64,000 nt of DNA from JAFGTX01 sp942492225 (GTDB lineage: Bacteria; Bacillota; Clostridia; Peptostreptococcales; Acidaminobacteraceae). The notes under the pieces are model-generated. The model was not told the origin of the DNA, did not search any database, and saw only the letters and a program-made list of their open reading frames with translations. Shown piece by piece: positions 56,801 to 64,000 of this stretch (the stretch's first letter is position 1; every line of letters starts with the position of its first letter). A program made the translations under genes and the position numbers. The stretch is taken from the NCBI GenBank assembly GCA_942492225.1, contig CALODS010000016.1, positions 5,446 through 69,445 of the forward strand, given 5' to 3'.

Positions 56801-57176
56801 TGCAGATTCAGAAATGCTTAAGCAATTAGATGATACCCTTGAAACAACAGGAAACTCTTCAATAGTATCCGTTCAGTTCAACGAGGATGGATCGTTTAAG
56901 AAAACATCAAAAGTTGTCGAGGCAGAAGATTTTGCTGAGATTATTAAACATGTTAAAGTTAAAATTTCTGAAATTGGGAGTTCAATTCTTGGTGGTCATA
57001 TTGAAATACAACCCATTAATACTGGAACAAGAAAAGCCTGTGACTATTGTCCATACAAAGGGATCTGTCAGTTCGATCAAAAGATTTGCGGTAACGATTT
57101 TAAACGTATAAAAAAATATAAAGACGATGAAGTCCTTGAAATGATAAAAAGTAAGGAGCGTGATCTAGATGCCTAA
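53808..57176 (+). pseudogene. addB: AddB, ATP-dependent nuclease subunit, interrupted by an in-frame TAG
   Basis: From ATG 53808 the reading frame codes MIQFYVGRSGVGKSYQ, with Walker A GRSGVGKS, then meets TAG at 53943-53945 (codon 46) where relatives have an acidic or amide residue (expected pattern EQYTLQG-E-MDLI). The frame then continues undamaged to 57176, with the iron-sulfur Cys (YVECPFAYF and CDYCPYKGICQF) and nuclease motif IIDYKSSSK intact. A single G-to-T change (GAG to TAG) explains it. AddB with AddA forms the helicase-nuclease of double-strand-break repair. If real, the cell would lose Walker A; if not, it is a consensus error. Total length is normal (~1,122 codons). Confidence 0.88.
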
Positions 57177-60100
57177 GTGGACAAAAGAGCAACAATCAGC
57201 TATTGATGAACGTGGCAAAAATTTACTCGTCTCTGCTGCAGCTGGATCAGGAAAAACTGCTGTATTGATAGAAAGAATAATAGGGCTGATCGTTAAGGAC
57301 GAAATTCCCATTGAATCTTTTCTAATTGTGACCTATACCAATGCTGCAGCAGGCGAAATGAGAGAGCGCTTGCTTAAAAAAATCATGGAAAGATTAGAGG
57401 AAATGCCCGATAATGAATTCCTGAAAACTCAGGTAGCTCAGCTTGGTAATGCTCAAATTTCAACCATTCATAGTTTTTGTATCACAGTAGTACGAACTTA
57501 TTTCTATAAATTATCTTTAGATCCAACGTTTAAAATGGGAGATACTTATGATTTGGAATTGTTGCGAGAAGAAGCCATCAATGAAGTTGTTGAAAAAGAA
57601 TATTTTCTTGAATCCGAAGATTTTATTGAATTGGTGGAATCTTATAGCGGCAATAGAGGCGATACTGAATTAAGAGATATGGTGCTAAAAGTTTATGATT
57701 TTATATTGAGTAAACCTGCGCCCTTTACGTGGTTAGAAAGTGTTATTGAACGTTATGATGTTGGAGAAGATACAAACTATTGGATTGACCGTTATATGGA
57801 TGATATTAAGGAACAGCTTCAAGATGGTCGACTCTTGCTTAAGAAATGTTTGCCCCTTTGCCAGCTAGACGAAGGTCCTGAAGAGTATTTAGCTGCAATA
57901 GAAAGTGATTTATCTGGTGTTGAAGATTTGATTCAACGCATTGAAACATCGCTGGATAGTTTCAATGAAGGACTTCTTAACTATAAAAGTCAGCGGTTAA
58001 AAACAATAGGAAAGGCAAGAAAAGAAATAGTTGATAGCGATTTACAAGAAGAGGTAAAAACATTAAGAGGTCTTTACAAAGATAAAGTGATTAAACCCCT
58101 TCAGAAATCAGCTATCCATAAAGATGAAAATGGAATAAAATCTGAATTCATTATATTGCATCGTCGATTGAAGACGATTTTAAGACTTGTTGAGCACTTC
58201 AAAATAGCTTACCAAGAACTAAAATTAGAAAAAAACTTATTAGATTTTAGTGACCTTGAACATTACACCATTGAATTATTAAAAGATGAAGGTGTACGCT
58301 TTAACTTAAGTCAGAAGTTTAATTATATTTTTGTAGATGAATATCAGGATGCCAATGAAATTCAAGAAGCGATTATACAAGGTATTTGCCGTAAAGATAA
58401 TTTATTTATGGTTGGCGATGTAAAACAAAGTATTTATAAATTTAGACTGGCAGACCCAAGTATCTTTTTATCCAAGATGACCTTATTTAAAGAAGGGGGG
58501 GTAAACCAGCGCATTGATTTATCAAAGAACTTTAGAAGTCGTGCATCGGTTTTAGAAGGGATAAATGAAATCTTTAAACAACTGATGTCAATAAAATTTG
58601 GAGAAATAGATTATGACGAAGCAGCATCTCTTTATCCAGGTAGAGAAGATGCCAACGAAAAGAATCATCCTGTTGAAATTCAACTGCTGATAAATGAAGA
58701 CGATGATGAAGTCGAAGATCAAATAAATGATTTGAAAAATATTGAAAAAGAAGCTCATTATATAGCCAAACGTATCCATCGTCTTCATGAAGAGGATGGT
58801 GTTGGATATGAAGATGTGGTTATTCTTTTAAGAGGGGCAAAAACAGATGGGCCAATAATGGCCGAAATATTTGCCACTTACGGTATCCCAACTTATCTTG
58901 AAGCAGGTGGTGAATACTTTGAAGCAGTAGAAGTGAAAATACTACTGTCACTGTTACGTATTGTAGATAACATAGAACAGGACATTCCTTTGCTCACAGT
59001 TTTGAGATCACCAATTGGTAGATTTACGACAGAAGAGTTAGCAATCATACGACAAAATGATAAAAAAGTAACGTACTATGAGGCGTTACAAGGATATCTT
59101 ATGGACCATAATGATTCATTGTCAGATAAAATAAAAACCTTTATATTAAAGATTGAAGAATGGTCAGAGAGATCTAAAATTGAATCTCTAGAGGGTCTTA
59201 TTTGGGAAATTATTCATAATAATGGATTGTTGTCTTTCATTGAAGCCTTACCAGAAGGGGCGCGTCGTGTTAAAAATATAGAAATACTCATCGATAAAGT
59301 TAGCCAGTTACAAAGTGTCGGTGGATTAAGTTTATTTAAACTCATTACCATTTTAGAAAAGATAGAAGAATTTTCAGTGGATATGGGTGGACAAGGTATT
59401 ATTCAACAAGAAAAATCGACAGTCAAAATCATGACAATTCATAAGAGTAAGGGGTTAGAATTTCCAGTCGTGTTCTTAGCGGGTGCAAACAAACGTTTTA
59501 ACCTAAGAGATGCACAGGGTCATTTACTCATGCATAAAGATCATGGACTTGGACTAAAATATGTTGATCCTTGGAAGCGATTGACGACTAAAAGTATACC
59601 GCAGCTGGTTATCAAACAAAGAATATTAGAAGAGAACTTAGCTGAAGAAATGCGGGTTCTTTATGTCGCTATGACACGTGCAGTAGATAGACTCATTGTA
59701 ACAGGAGTCGTTAAAAACATTGAACAATCAGAGAAAAAATGGATCATTGGAGATTCCCTATTTAATTTAAAAAGAGCAACTGGTTATTTAGATTGGCTGA
59801 TGATGATCTTGAACGCATCATCAATCAACAAAAGTTACTTTAAAGTAGAACATCAATCAATGACAGATGTCTTCACTGTAAATAGATTAGATAGTCAAAG
59901 TAAAGAGTCCATCCTATCGATATTGTCAGCTCATGAAGTGCCCTCAGAAAAATGGGAACAACTGAGTACATTAAAGACAATGGATGATTATTGCGATGAT
60001 GACGTATTGCCTGCAAAGGTAAGTGTATCTTCATTAAACAAACACTCAGAAATAGATGCAATAAATTATCAACAATCGTTGCCAACATTAATAAAACAGC

Positions 60101-60615
60101 CCAAATTCTTAAAATTAACGAATCAACTTGCACCAGAAGAAAGAGGAACATTAATTCACCATTTGTTTAGACATATTGATTTTCAAAGTACTATAAGTTT
60201 TGAAGCACTAAAAGAACAAATCGATATGCTTAGTAAAAAAGGAATTGCACAAATTGAAGGTTTAATAGAGACTGATTATCGGAAGATGATGACATTTATA
60301 GAGTCACCACTTGGCAAACGACTCTCACAATCAACCAAAATTAAAAGAGAGACACCATTTGTCGTTAAGAAAAAATTAAATGGTGCTGAAGTTCTTGTTC
60401 AGGGTATCATAGACTTATACTTTGAAGAAGCAGGCGGTATTGTTCTAATAGACTTCAAAACAGATCGGATTGGAAACGATCTTATCGATAGACGAAGTAA
60501 ACAATATAAACAACAACTTTCTTTATATAGTGAAGCAATAGAAAGCATTACAGGGAAAACAGTTATTGAACGTTACCTATATTTCCTTGAACTAGGTGTT
60601 GCAAATAGGCTATAA
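57169..60615 (+). CDS. addA: AddA, helicase-nuclease subunit
   Basis: This 1,148-aa UvrD-family protein has Walker A AAAGSGKTAVL (about residues 23-33), FVDEYQDAN (motif II, about 389-397), a GDVKQSIYKFR motif, VKIMTIHKSKGLEFP (about 751-765), YVAMTRAVDRL and the C-terminal nuclease domain with LIDFKTDRIG (about 1,094-1,103). It is the motor and one nuclease of AddAB. It starts 8 bases before the addB stop, so the two are coupled. ATG 57169. It is intact, in contrast to addB. Confidence 0.96.
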   Translation: MPKWTKEQQSAIDERGKNLLVSAAAGSGKTAVLIERIIGLIVKDEIPIESFLIVTYTNAAAGEMRERLLKKIMERLEEMPDNEFLKTQVAQLGNAQISTIHSFCITVVRTYFYKLSLDPTFKMGDTYDLELLREEAINEVVEKEYFLESEDFIELVESYSGNRGDTELRDMVLKVYDFILSKPAPFTWLESVIERYDVGEDTNYWIDRYMDDIKEQLQDGRLLLKKCLPLCQLDEGPEEYLAAIESDLSGVEDLIQRIETSLDSFNEGLLNYKSQRLKTIGKARKEIVDSDLQEEVKTLRGLYKDKVIKPLQKSAIHKDENGIKSEFIILHRRLKTILRLVEHFKIAYQELKLEKNLLDFSDLEHYTIELLKDEGVRFNLSQKFNYIFVDEYQDANEIQEAIIQGICRKDNLFMVGDVKQSIYKFRLADPSIFLSKMTLFKEGGVNQRIDLSKNFRSRASVLEGINEIFKQLMSIKFGEIDYDEAASLYPGREDANEKNHPVEIQLLINEDDDEVEDQINDLKNIEKEAHYIAKRIHRLHEEDGVGYEDVVILLRGAKTDGPIMAEIFATYGIPTYLEAGGEYFEAVEVKILLSLLRIVDNIEQDIPLLTVLRSPIGRFTTEELAIIRQNDKKVTYYEALQGYLMDHNDSLSDKIKTFILKIEEWSERSKIESLEGLIWEIIHNNGLLSFIEALPEGARRVKNIEILIDKVSQLQSVGGLSLFKLITILEKIEEFSVDMGGQGIIQQEKSTVKIMTIHKSKGLEFPVVFLAGANKRFNLRDAQGHLLMHKDHGLGLKYVDPWKRLTTKSIPQLVIKQRILEENLAEEMRVLYVAMTRAVDRLIVTGVVKNIEQSEKKWIIGDSLFNLKRATGYLDWLMMILNASSINKSYFKVEHQSMTDVFTVNRLDSQSKESILSILSAHEVPSEKWEQLSTLKTMDDYCDDDVLPAKVSVSSLNKHSEIDAINYQQSLPTLIKQPKFLKLTNQLAPEERGTLIHHLFRHIDFQSTISFEALKEQIDMLSKKGIAQIEGLIETDYRKMMTFIESPLGKRLSQSTKIKRETPFVVKKKLNGAEVLVQGIIDLYFEEAGGIVLIDFKTDRIGNDLIDRRSKQYKQQLSLYSEAIESITGKTVIERYLYFLELGVANRL

Positions 60616-60694
60616 TAGGACTATTACTTAAAAGTTTAAAGAGAGTACAATTATTTGTAATTTCCTTAATGTAAATGAGGAAGGTGGAGTTCCA

Positions 60695-61486
60695 ATGATT
60701 ATAGCACTAAAAAAAGAATTAGATGTAGCCATTCAAGCAGCTTTAGAAGCTGGCGAATGCATAAAAAAAGTATACAGTAAGGACTTTGACATAGAAATTA
60801 AAGAAGATAATTCTCCTGTGACAAAAGCAGACTTAGCAGCAAATACTGTAATTATGAATCGATTGAAAGCATCGTTTTCAGATTTTGGATTCTTAACAGA
60901 GGAGGAACAAGATAATTTTAAGCGACTTGTTAAAGAGTGGTGTTGGATTATTGATCCTCTTGATGGGACAAAAGAATTTATTAAGAAGAATGACGAATTT
61001 ACAGTCAATATTGCACTTTCAAATCATCATGAAATTGTTCTAGGCGTTGTGTACGCCCCTATCTTTAACGAACTTTATTTTGCGGTTAAAGATCAAGGTG
61101 CCTTTAAACGTCTTCCTGATGGGAGCGATCAAAGGTTAGCGGTATCCACTAGAACTGAAGGCTTATATGGTTTGCAAAGTCAGTCTAAAGCCATTGACAT
61201 GTGTATTAATATTTTTGATACGCACGCTGAATCTATTGCAAAAATAACAAAACTTGGTAGTTCGCTTAAAGGTTGTCGTATCGCTGAAGGAACACAAGAT
61301 GTCTACTTCAATTGTGGACGATCAATGGTTTGGGATACTGCAGCAATGGAATGTATTGTTGTAGAAGCTGGTGGTGTACTTCGTCAACTAAATGGAGAGC
61401 CAATTATATATAACGCCGAAAAAATTGTAAATGATCGAGGTTTTTATATATTAAACCGACCAGAAAATAATTTAGTATTAAAATAA
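60695..61486 (+). CDS. CysQ-like 3'(2'),5'-bisphosphate nucleotidase / inositol monophosphatase family
   Basis: The 263-aa protein has the IMPase-fold metal sites: EEEQD (about residues 69-73), IDPLDGTKEFI (about 90-100) and WDTAAMECIVVEAGG near 216-230. The DGTKEF pattern is that of CysQ, which removes the 3'-phosphate from PAP or PAPS, but a phosphatase of another sugar phosphate cannot be excluded. ATG 60695 follows GGTGGAGTTCCA. It is followed by a terminator and stands alone. Confidence 0.87.
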   Translation: MIIALKKELDVAIQAALEAGECIKKVYSKDFDIEIKEDNSPVTKADLAANTVIMNRLKASFSDFGFLTEEEQDNFKRLVKEWCWIIDPLDGTKEFIKKNDEFTVNIALSNHHEIVLGVVYAPIFNELYFAVKDQGAFKRLPDGSDQRLAVSTRTEGLYGLQSQSKAIDMCINIFDTHAESIAKITKLGSSLKGCRIAEGTQDVYFNCGRSMVWDTAAMECIVVEAGGVLRQLNGEPIIYNAEKIVNDRGFYILNRPENNLVLK

Positions 61487-61521
61487 AATCAATAAAATCT
61501 AAAATTAATAGTGACTTTTTT

Positions 61522-61560
61522 AGCTCATGCTTATATAATAAGCATGAGCTTATTTTGTTT
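61522..61560 (+). terminator. Terminator after the CysQ-like gene
   Basis: A 13-bp perfect stem (AGCTCATGCTTAT at 61522-61534, ATAAGCATGAGCT at 61538-61550) is followed by a T-rich run. Confidence 0.88.
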
Positions 61561-61665
61561 TACGAGCAACTTTGGTTTGCTCTAAGAATGTATTTAGTTT
61601 TTATACTCAAAAAAATGGGTAGCTAATAGAAGCGATGAATTATAAAAGAGTGAGAAGAGGTTTAT

Positions 61666-62505
61666 ATGACAAAATGAGAAAGTGAAATTCTTGAAATCAT
61701 TCAAGAAAATCCAATGATTTCTCAGAAAGAAATTGCTGAGAAGTTGAATATCACCCGCTCATCTGTAGGGGTTCATATTGCAAATCTAATGAGCCGAGGA
61801 TTTATAGCAGGAAAAGGATATGTTCTGAATGATGGATTTTTTGTTACAGTTGTTGGTGGGTCGAATATGGATATTCTAGGTAGACCAAATGCACCAATGA
61901 AACAAAATGACTCTGCCCCAGGTGTTATTTCATATTCAGAGGGTGGTGTTGGAAGGAATATAGCAGAAAATGTCGCAAGACTTGATGCACCAATAAAACT
62001 GCTATCAGCGGTTGGTAAAGATAGTAATGGTGAAAGAATTATTAACAGTGGTAACCGATGTGGTATTGATATGAGTCGCGTAAAAATAGTTGAAGGAAAA
62101 AACACCTCAACTTATCTCTCGGTTCTTGATCATGAAGGTGAAGTACTAAATGCATTATCGGATATGTCGATTGTATCGGAAATTAATACCGTCTATATCC
62201 AAGAAAATATTGGATTGCTCAAACGTTCAAAATTAATATGTATCGACACCAACTTAGATCAAGAAGTGATTGAAATGATTTTTACACAATGTACAACACC
62301 AATATTTGTAGATACAGTATCATCAGCAAAATGTATGAAAATAGAAGGCTATGAAGACAAAATATTTTTGTTAAAACCTAATATTATTGAAGCTGAAATG
62401 TTATTAAATCAGAAAATTACTTCAGAAAGAGATATTATTTCTGCCCTTAAAACTTTTTTAATGAGAGGTGTCAAAAATATTATTATAACCGCAGGAAGCA
62501 AAGGT
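61666..62505 (+). pseudogene. HTH-PfkB sugar/pseudouridine kinase, in-frame TGA and cut at the chimeric junction
   Basis: From ATG 61666 (GAAGAGGTTTAT upstream) the frame codes MTK, TGA at 61675-61677, then ESEILEIIQENP; the expected residue is Arg or Gly, so one base change explains it. An N-terminal winged helix (about residues 4-60, SQKEIAEKLNITRSSVGVHI) is fused to a PfkB carbohydrate kinase (about 65-280; VVGGSNMDI, GGVGRNIAENVARL), the layout of PsuK-type pseudouridine kinases. The C-terminal ATP-binding segment is missing: the sequence changes at about 62,505 after IIITAGSKG. It is therefore an incomplete and possibly misassembled gene. Confidence 0.85.
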
Positions 62506-62507
62506 GA

Positions 62508-62958
62508 CGGCTGACAATCTTGTGCAGACAAAACATCGAATATACCAGTCGCACCGCGCCAAGTATCAGACCCGCAAGAAACGCAACGATCATCGCCTGC
62601 GCGATAAATCCTACACCGCTGAGAATGTTGGATGACAGGGTCTCGCGGATCTGGATCAGGCTTTCAAGGCGGGTCGCCTTCATCTCGAACCCGCCATTCA
62701 GGTAATGAGACACCACCATATCGGACAGATTCAGGTTTACGCCTGAGGCAATGCCATTGTTTTGCAAACCATTGAACAGCAGGACAAGGAAAGGTGCAAA
62801 CGATCGCCAGAAAGGCCCCGTTTAGAAGCGAAGCGGTCTGTAGGCATGTCGAAGGCCCAGATAATTCAACCCGATGCGCCCGGTGCCAGCTCATAGGCCA
62901 CGCAAAACAGAATATTGGCGTTGATGAAAGCGTCGAGAACTGCATCACCCGGTATCAT
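62508..62958 (-). pseudogene. BlaR1/MecR1-type M56 peptidase, N-terminal fragment with frameshifts (foreign GC-rich DNA)
   Basis: On the minus strand the region opens MIPGDAVLDAFINANILFCVAYEL (62958 on) and later reads NNGIASGVNLNLSDMVV and FIAQAMIVAFLAGLILGAVRLVY (62,767 to 62,540), typical of the membrane part of BlaR1-like M56 metallopeptidases. The pieces lie in different frames, so several indels break it. It overlaps the upstream regulator gene as in BlaI-BlaR1 pairs. Base composition and codon use are unlike the rest of the window. The catalytic HExxH part would lie beyond the junction. Confidence 0.7.
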
Positions 62959-63341
62959 TTTTCAACCTCCGATCCACAAGTGCCCGGATTTGCCCCAATG
63001 CTTCGTCTGTGAGAGCATCATCGTTGACCAAACGCGCCACGAGAGAGGCAGGCGTGCCATCGAACAGCTTCATCGACAGATCTTTGAGTGAACGGCTCTG
63101 GTAGGCGTCTTTGCCAAGCGCGGGAATATAGACATAGCTTTTGCCTTCTTTCCGGCTGGTGACGAATTCCTTTTGTTCCAGAATGCGCAGGATGGTGGCA
63201 GCGGATGTATAGGCCAGATTGCGCCCTTAGGCAGCTGGTCCAGCACATCACGCACCGTCCTCCCCCAAGGCCCAAAGTTCATTCATGAACTCCAGTTCAA
63301 CCTCTGTTAACAACTCGCGTTTTTTCTTTTCTCATTGCCAT
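62945..63341 (-). pseudogene. BlaI/MecI/CopY-type repressor with at least three frameshifts (foreign GC-rich DNA)
   Basis: Reading across frames on the minus strand gives RELLTEVELEFMNELWALGE, TVRDVLDQLP, GRNLAYTSAATILRILEQK and, intact to the stop at 62945, SMKLFDGTPASLVARL and EALGQIRALVDRRL, the normal BlaI order. Frame changes are needed in an A-run at about 63,320, near 63,265 and near 63,232. Such clustered single-base indels fit uncorrected long-read sequence. BlaI proteins repress antibiotic-resistance or metal genes, and the protease gene follows immediately. Confidence 0.78.
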
Positions 63342-63417
63342 CCAGCCCTGTGGGCATTGCTCACTTCCGTTACTCTCGCGGAGTAAATACTAAGTTTTTC
63401 GTAAACCAAAGCGATTT

Positions 63418-63819
63418 CTAAACCTTGCGGAAACAGAACACCGCCCACCCCACGGAAATTGCCAGCGGCCACCACAGCGGCTGCCCGACGATGCCAAGCC
63501 ATGCGAGAAAAATATAGGCTGTTCCCAACAGCGAGATAAACAAGCGATCCTCATGCGTTGTGGTCAGGCCAAGAACCCCGCGCCGTTCATCCCCGCCCGG
63601 ACGGCGGATTTCCAGCACGGTGATGATCGCCATTGCGGAAAAGATCCCGCAGAACAGCAGAAATGTGGCGGGCGTCCACGCCATCCAGAACTCAGGCCAC
63701 AGGGGATCTGTCCAGGAGAAACCCTTTTCCTCTTCTTTTTTGGCGACATTGCCCCAACCCTGCGCCCAAACAGGCGCAGCCAAAAGAAGGGCGGCAAATG
63801 TGATAGAAAGACGCTGCAT
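63418..63819 (-). CDS. DUF2160 small membrane protein of glycerol ABC transport (foreign GC-rich DNA)
   Basis: From ATG 63819 (GGGGAGGGTTTG upstream) the 133-aa protein has a signal peptide ending APVWAQG and two or three TM helices. It matches DUF2160: DPLWPEFWMAWTPATFL, AIITVLEIRRP, GVLGLTTTHEDRLFISLLGTAYIFLAWLGIVG. In Rhodobacterales and Rhizobiales this gene sits next to the glycerol ABC permease genes. Its start overlaps the stop of the permease fragment (TGATG). It is intact, unlike the neighbouring foreign genes. Confidence 0.8.
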   Translation of the reverse strand: MQRLSITFAALLLAAPVWAQGWGNVAKKEEEKGFSWTDPLWPEFWMAWTPATFLLFCGIFSAMAIITVLEIRRPGGDERRGVLGLTTTHEDRLFISLLGTAYIFLAWLGIVGQPLWWPLAISVGWAVFCFRKV

Positions 63820-64000
63820 CAAACCCTCCCCAGGGCAAAGCCCTTGGCGATGTAATTGCGGACAAAATAGATCACGATGGCACCGGGGATGATGGTCAAC
63901 GTCCCCAGCAAGCAGGCCAAGTTCATACCCCGCAGATGAGGCGGTCTTGGTCATGGTGGCGGCAATCGGCTTGGCTGCGACTGCCGTCAGGGTCTTGGCC
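63819..64000 (-). pseudogene. Glycerol ABC transporter permease, C-terminal fragment with a frameshift
   Basis: Read on the minus strand from the window edge: AKTLTAVAAKPIAATMTKTASSAGYELGLLAG in one frame, then LTIIPGAIVIYFVRNYIAKGFALGRV and a TGA stop in the next. The ending (YFVRNYIAKGF) is the usual one of GlpP/GlpQ-type permeases. One indel near 63,908 breaks the frame, and the gene continues beyond the window. It supports the alphaproteobacterial origin of the tail. Confidence 0.75.

Noticed and set aside
53943..61677. TAG and TGA as recoded sense codons (pyrrolysine, selenocysteine or a variant code)
   Set aside because: Both codons end other genes in the window (TAG for the MerR gene, TGA for the HK gene and trpZ-like gene), no pylT or selenocysteine hairpin is seen, and AddB and PfkB kinases are not known to use them.
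62505..64000. The GC-rich tail as a genomic island or horizontally acquired resistance (BlaI-BlaR1) cassette
   Set aside because: No integrase, att site, tRNA or repeats at the join; the host gene is cut mid-domain; and the tail carries many single-base indels. A chimeric assembly explains all of this more simply.
1..64000. CRISPR arrays, insertion sequences, rRNA or tRNA genes
   Set aside because: I looked for regular repeats, transposase motifs, terminal inverted repeats and cloverleaf sequences and found none that I could support.

Overview
The first 62.5 kb is AT-rich, densely coding DNA from a low-GC, Gram-positive-type anaerobe, most likely a member of Clostridia (Firmicutes). The evidence is classical Firmicutes RNA regulation (a lysine riboswitch, an S-box/SAM riboswitch and a tryptophan T-box), AddAB rather than RecBCD, a CsaB-type wall-polymer cluster, a YhaM exoribonuclease, strong GGAGG ribosome-binding sites and sigma-A and sigma-D promoters. 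I cannot name a genus from sequence alone. The last ~1.5 kb (from about 62,505) changes abruptly to GC-rich DNA that looks like Rhodobacterales or another alphaproteobacterium and carries several indels. I read it as a chimeric contig end, not a gene transfer.

Layout. 0-8.3 kb: a ketopantoate-reductase-like gene, an apparently self-regulated MerR gene, an MFS transporter, a Ppx/GppA-HD protein, a membrane diguanylate cyclase, a HutD-like protein and an unknown protein. 8.3-13.1 kb: a cell-surface polymer cluster (two DUF4330 proteins, O-antigen-ligase-like protein, glycosyltransferase, CsaB). 13.1-17.2 kb: a divergent GAPDH with a palindrome behind its promoter, an EF-hand-like protein under a perfect sigma-D promoter, and a D-cysteine-desulfhydrase-family enzyme. 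17.2-20.4 kb: SAM riboswitch, methionine synthase reactivation protein and MetH. 20.5-24.0 kb: a TAXI-type TRAP transporter operon. 24.2-27.0 kb (minus): lysine riboswitch, lysA, aspartate kinase.

27.0-38.8 kb is a long signalling block: response regulators, histidine kinases, a cobalamin-binding protein with the W-x9-EH signature of CarH-type B12 photoreceptors that overlaps a histidine kinase gene, and a giant EAL-PAS-histidine kinase hybrid whose HisKA and ATPase halves lie in different frames. 38.9-46.0 kb: SecC-tail protein, two-part LysO exporter, FMN-dependent hydroxyacid oxidase, alpha/beta hydrolase, a two-gene ZorAB/MotAB-like stator pair, XRE-cupin regulator and HD hydrolase. 46.1-49.1 kb: Trp T-box and a three-gene ABC importer. 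49.1-53.0 kb (minus): AI-2E-type permease, DHHW and MBOAT proteins. 53.1-60.6 kb: DUF1461 membrane protein and addBA. 60.7-62.5 kb: CysQ-like phosphatase and a truncated HTH-PfkB sugar kinase.

Four otherwise intact genes carry single lesions: a frame change at ~38,300, a lost base at ~38,960, a TAG at 53,943 and a TGA at 61,675. Together with the indel-rich foreign tail this points to residual long-read errors. The 38.3 kb site is also a perfect U-UUA-AAC slippery heptamer in the correct frame, so programmed frameshifting should be tested there before it is dismissed.
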